From Bacteroidales bacterium (GTDB taxonomy: Bacteria; Bacteroidota; Bacteroidia; Bacteroidales; Muribaculaceae), in the NCBI GenBank assembly GCA_004553095.1, contig SFMJ01000018.1, positions 1 through 16,888 of the forward strand: a DNA stretch of 16,888 nucleotides, written 5' to 3'. Positions within the stretch are counted from its first letter, which is position 1. Each line of letters opens with the position of its first letter. Below, in pieces: positions 15,303 through 16,888 of this stretch. The translations under genes were made by a program, and so were the position numbers. Below the pieces are notes generated by a model. It was not told the origin of the DNA, did not search any database, and saw only the letters and a program-made list of their open reading frames with translations.

Positions 15303-15370
15303 GGTCGCCATCCCCTCATTTTTTGATAATTATAAATACCAAATATTTACTCTTTCTTCATTTTTTTACT

Positions 15371-16741
15371 ATGGATCAATCTCTAATTCATCTCCGAGAT
15401 ATCGAGGCTAATCAAGCCGCTTTCTTGGTGTCGATGCTTAATAGCTCGTCGTGCAATTTTTATGCTGTCGATTCGACACGACGTATACTCGATGCAGTCG
15501 GGTTCCAACCCCTCTCTGAGGCCGATGAGTGGTCGATCGTGCCGGGCGGCAAGTATTATGTCGTGAAGAATGATACGGCTATCTTCGCTTTCATCGCCGG
15601 TAATGCTCCGGTAGAGTCTGAGGGCTTCCGCATCATCTCGGCTCATACCGACAGCCCCTGCTTCAAACTCAAACCGAATTGTGAGATCTATGGCGATGGG
15701 GGAGTGGTGTCGCTCAATGTCGAAAAGTATGGCGGCGGCATCCTCTATACTTGGTTCGACCGCCCTCTCGCCATCTCAGGCCGTGTGCTGACTCGCGGTG
15801 AGTCCCCCCTCGCCCCTCGCCAACACCTCGTCGACTCTCGCCGCCCCGTGGCGACAATCCCTCACCTCGCCATCCATTTCAACCGCGAAGTGAATAGCGG
15901 GAACCCCCTCTCGGTGCAGAAGGATATGAAACCTGTGCTCGGTTATTTCTCTCAGCAGCAAATCGCGGAGGCCAAGAAGTCGGGTGGCTTTATCCCGGCT
16001 CTCCTCGTCGATCTGATCAATCAGAATCTCGCTGAGAATTCCCGACCTGTATTTGCCGAAGATATCCTCGACTATGAACTCTGCCTTTACCCCGCCGAAC
16101 CGGCTACCGTAGTCGGCTTGAACTCCGACATCCTTCAGTCTCACCGTATCGACGACCTCTCGATGGCGTTCTCCGGACTTGCCGCACTGATTCTCGAAGC
16201 GGAACATCCCGCCGATGCAACTCGGGTCTTGGCGCTGTTCGATAATGAGGAGACCGGATCCGGCACTAAGCAGGGTGCCGCCTCGCCGGTGTTGAGACAT
16301 ATCATGGAGCGTGTATGCATCTCGCTCTCCGCCGATAAGCAGGCGTTATACCGTGCTCTCGCCCGATCTTTCATGATCTCTGCAGACGATGCTCATGCTT
16401 GGCATCCTAATTATAATGAAAAGTATGACCCCACCAATCATCCTGTCATCGGTGGTGGACCCGTCGTAAAAATCAATGCCAACTGCAAGTATATGACCGA
16501 CGGCAGAAGCGCCGCAGTGTTCCATGCTCTCTGCGATCAGGCAGGCGTCAAGATGCAATATTTCGTCAATCATGCCGATGTGGCAGGCGGTAGCACCCTG
16601 GGTAATATCTCCTCTTCGCAGTTCGATATCCCGGGCGTCGATGTCGGATGCGCCATCTGGGCCATGCACTCCGCCAGAGAGTCTGCTTCTCTCTCCGATC
16701 ACCTCGATATGATAAAAGTTTTCCGCCAATTATTGAAATAA
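15371..16741 (+). CDS. apeB: M18 family aminopeptidase
   Basis: Starting at MDQSLIHL the protein has 456 residues, normal for M18 metallo-aminopeptidases, which form large cytoplasmic dodecamers and remove N-terminal, often acidic, residues from peptides. The binuclear zinc site is intact: H92 in AHTDSP, D261 in RIDD, catalytic/metal E293-E294 in DNEETGSGT, D339 in SADDAHA and H433 in AMHSARE. GGSTLGN (407-413) is also conserved. The frame remains open upstream to an ATG at 15323, but the extra 16 residues are hydrophobic, come from AT-rich leader-like DNA and do not look like the family, so 15371 is chosen. It lies 68 bases after the DUF5063 gene with no clear promoter box between, so it may be read through from that cluster. 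Confidence 0.94.
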   Translation: MDQSLIHLRDIEANQAAFLVSMLNSSSCNFYAVDSTRRILDAVGFQPLSEADEWSIVPGGKYYVVKNDTAIFAFIAGNAPVESEGFRIISAHTDSPCFKLKPNCEIYGDGGVVSLNVEKYGGGILYTWFDRPLAISGRVLTRGESPLAPRQHLVDSRRPVATIPHLAIHFNREVNSGNPLSVQKDMKPVLGYFSQQQIAEAKKSGGFIPALLVDLINQNLAENSRPVFAEDILDYELCLYPAEPATVVGLNSDILQSHRIDDLSMAFSGLAALILEAEHPADATRVLALFDNEETGSGTKQGAASPVLRHIMERVCISLSADKQALYRALARSFMISADDAHAWHPNYNEKYDPTNHPVIGGGPVVKINANCKYMTDGRSAAVFHALCDQAGVKMQYFVNHADVAGGSTLGNISSSQFDIPGVDVGCAIWAMHSARESASLSDHLDMIKVFRQLLK

Positions 16742-16762
16742 ATATATTTTTTTGTAACTTTG
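16733..16762 (+). promoter_or_regulatory. Promoter overlapping the aminopeptidase stop codon, pointing right
   Basis: TTG (16733-16735), a 19-base spacer and TAACTTTG (16755-16762) fit the Bacteroidetes promoter well. The -33 part lies in the last codons of the aminopeptidase gene. The predicted start near 16769 is about 20 bases before the palindromic element, which would therefore be transcribed as a leader or a small RNA. Confidence 0.65.
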
Positions 16763-16788
16763 CATTTCGTTTGCAGTAAGTTGCAAAT

Positions 16789-16888
16789 ATTTAGAGCGCG
16801 TTCCTTAAATTTTTGGGGTCGTAGAGGTCGTAGCCTTGAGTCGATTTTGATTACTTGCTGAAAGGAGCATACTCCTGTATGTGACTGA
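16789..16888 (+). repeat. Palindromic intergenic element, right copy (cut by window end)
   Basis: This sequence is the reverse complement of 268-395 less one 29-bp unit, with about three differences over 99 bases. One of these is in the loop of the small central hairpin (AGGA here, ATGA in the left copy, read in the left copy's direction), leaving both CATAC/GTATG stem arms intact. The second long arm of the palindrome lies beyond the window. As on the left, the element follows the 3' end of a gene and reads in the same sense relative to it. Confidence 0.85.

Noticed and set aside
14177..15311. Two minus-strand open frames (219 and 182 codons) opposite nadD and the DUF5063 gene
   Set aside because: The plus strand carries recognisable nadD motifs and a coupled downstream gene. 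The minus translations show no family features and arise from skewed codon use.
15323..15370. N-terminal extension of the aminopeptidase to the upstream ATG
   Set aside because: The 16 extra residues are hydrophobic, come from AT-rich leader DNA and are not part of the M18 family. A cytoplasmic enzyme would not need them.

Overview
The window looks like a chromosomal segment of a Bacteroidota bacterium, most likely order Bacteroidales. Three things support this. Promoter-like boxes fit the Bacteroidetes TTTG-N19-21-TAnnTTTG consensus, intergenic DNA is AT-rich with little Shine-Dalgarno signal, and the gene set and order (yicC-gmk-nadD followed by a DUF5063 gene, a solo carboxyltransferase/biotin protein, type B L31) is familiar from that group. 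I cannot fix the genus. No phage, plasmid, IS transposase, CRISPR array, tRNA or rRNA gene is visible, and most genes are housekeeping.

Layout: positions 1-61 may hold the last codons of a gene reading in from the left. Positions 62-479 are intergenic and carry a large imperfectly palindromic element (about 231-395) with an internal 29-bp tandem duplication, then the terminator of the first minus-strand gene. From 480 to 11800 all genes are on the minus strand: a carboxyltransferase with two tandem biotinyl domains (oadA/pycB type), ribosomal protein L31 type B, a probable operon PBP1A -> secreted hydrolase-like protein -> peptide deformylase -> EttA, and a phosphohexomutase. The 11801-12004 gap is a divergent promoter region with 25-bp tandem repeats in the mutase leader and nearly back-to-back -7 boxes. 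From 12005 to 16741 all genes are on the plus strand: a flavin-reductase-like protein, the cluster yicC-gmk-nadD-DUF5063 gene, and an M18 aminopeptidase. A good promoter overlaps the aminopeptidase stop codon and fires into a second copy of the palindromic element, in opposite orientation, cut by the window end.

Functionally the genes cover C3/C4 carboxyl transfer (oadA/pycB), translation (L31, EttA, deformylase), envelope synthesis (PBP1A, phosphohexomutase), nucleotide and cofactor supply (gmk, nadD), RNA turnover (yicC) and peptide turnover (M18). The most unusual items are the repeated palindromic element bracketing about 16.4 kb in inverted orientation, the tandem-biotin architecture with an extra C-terminal module, and the repeated leader of the phosphohexomutase gene. 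I found no clear evidence of a new defence, mobile or biosynthetic system.
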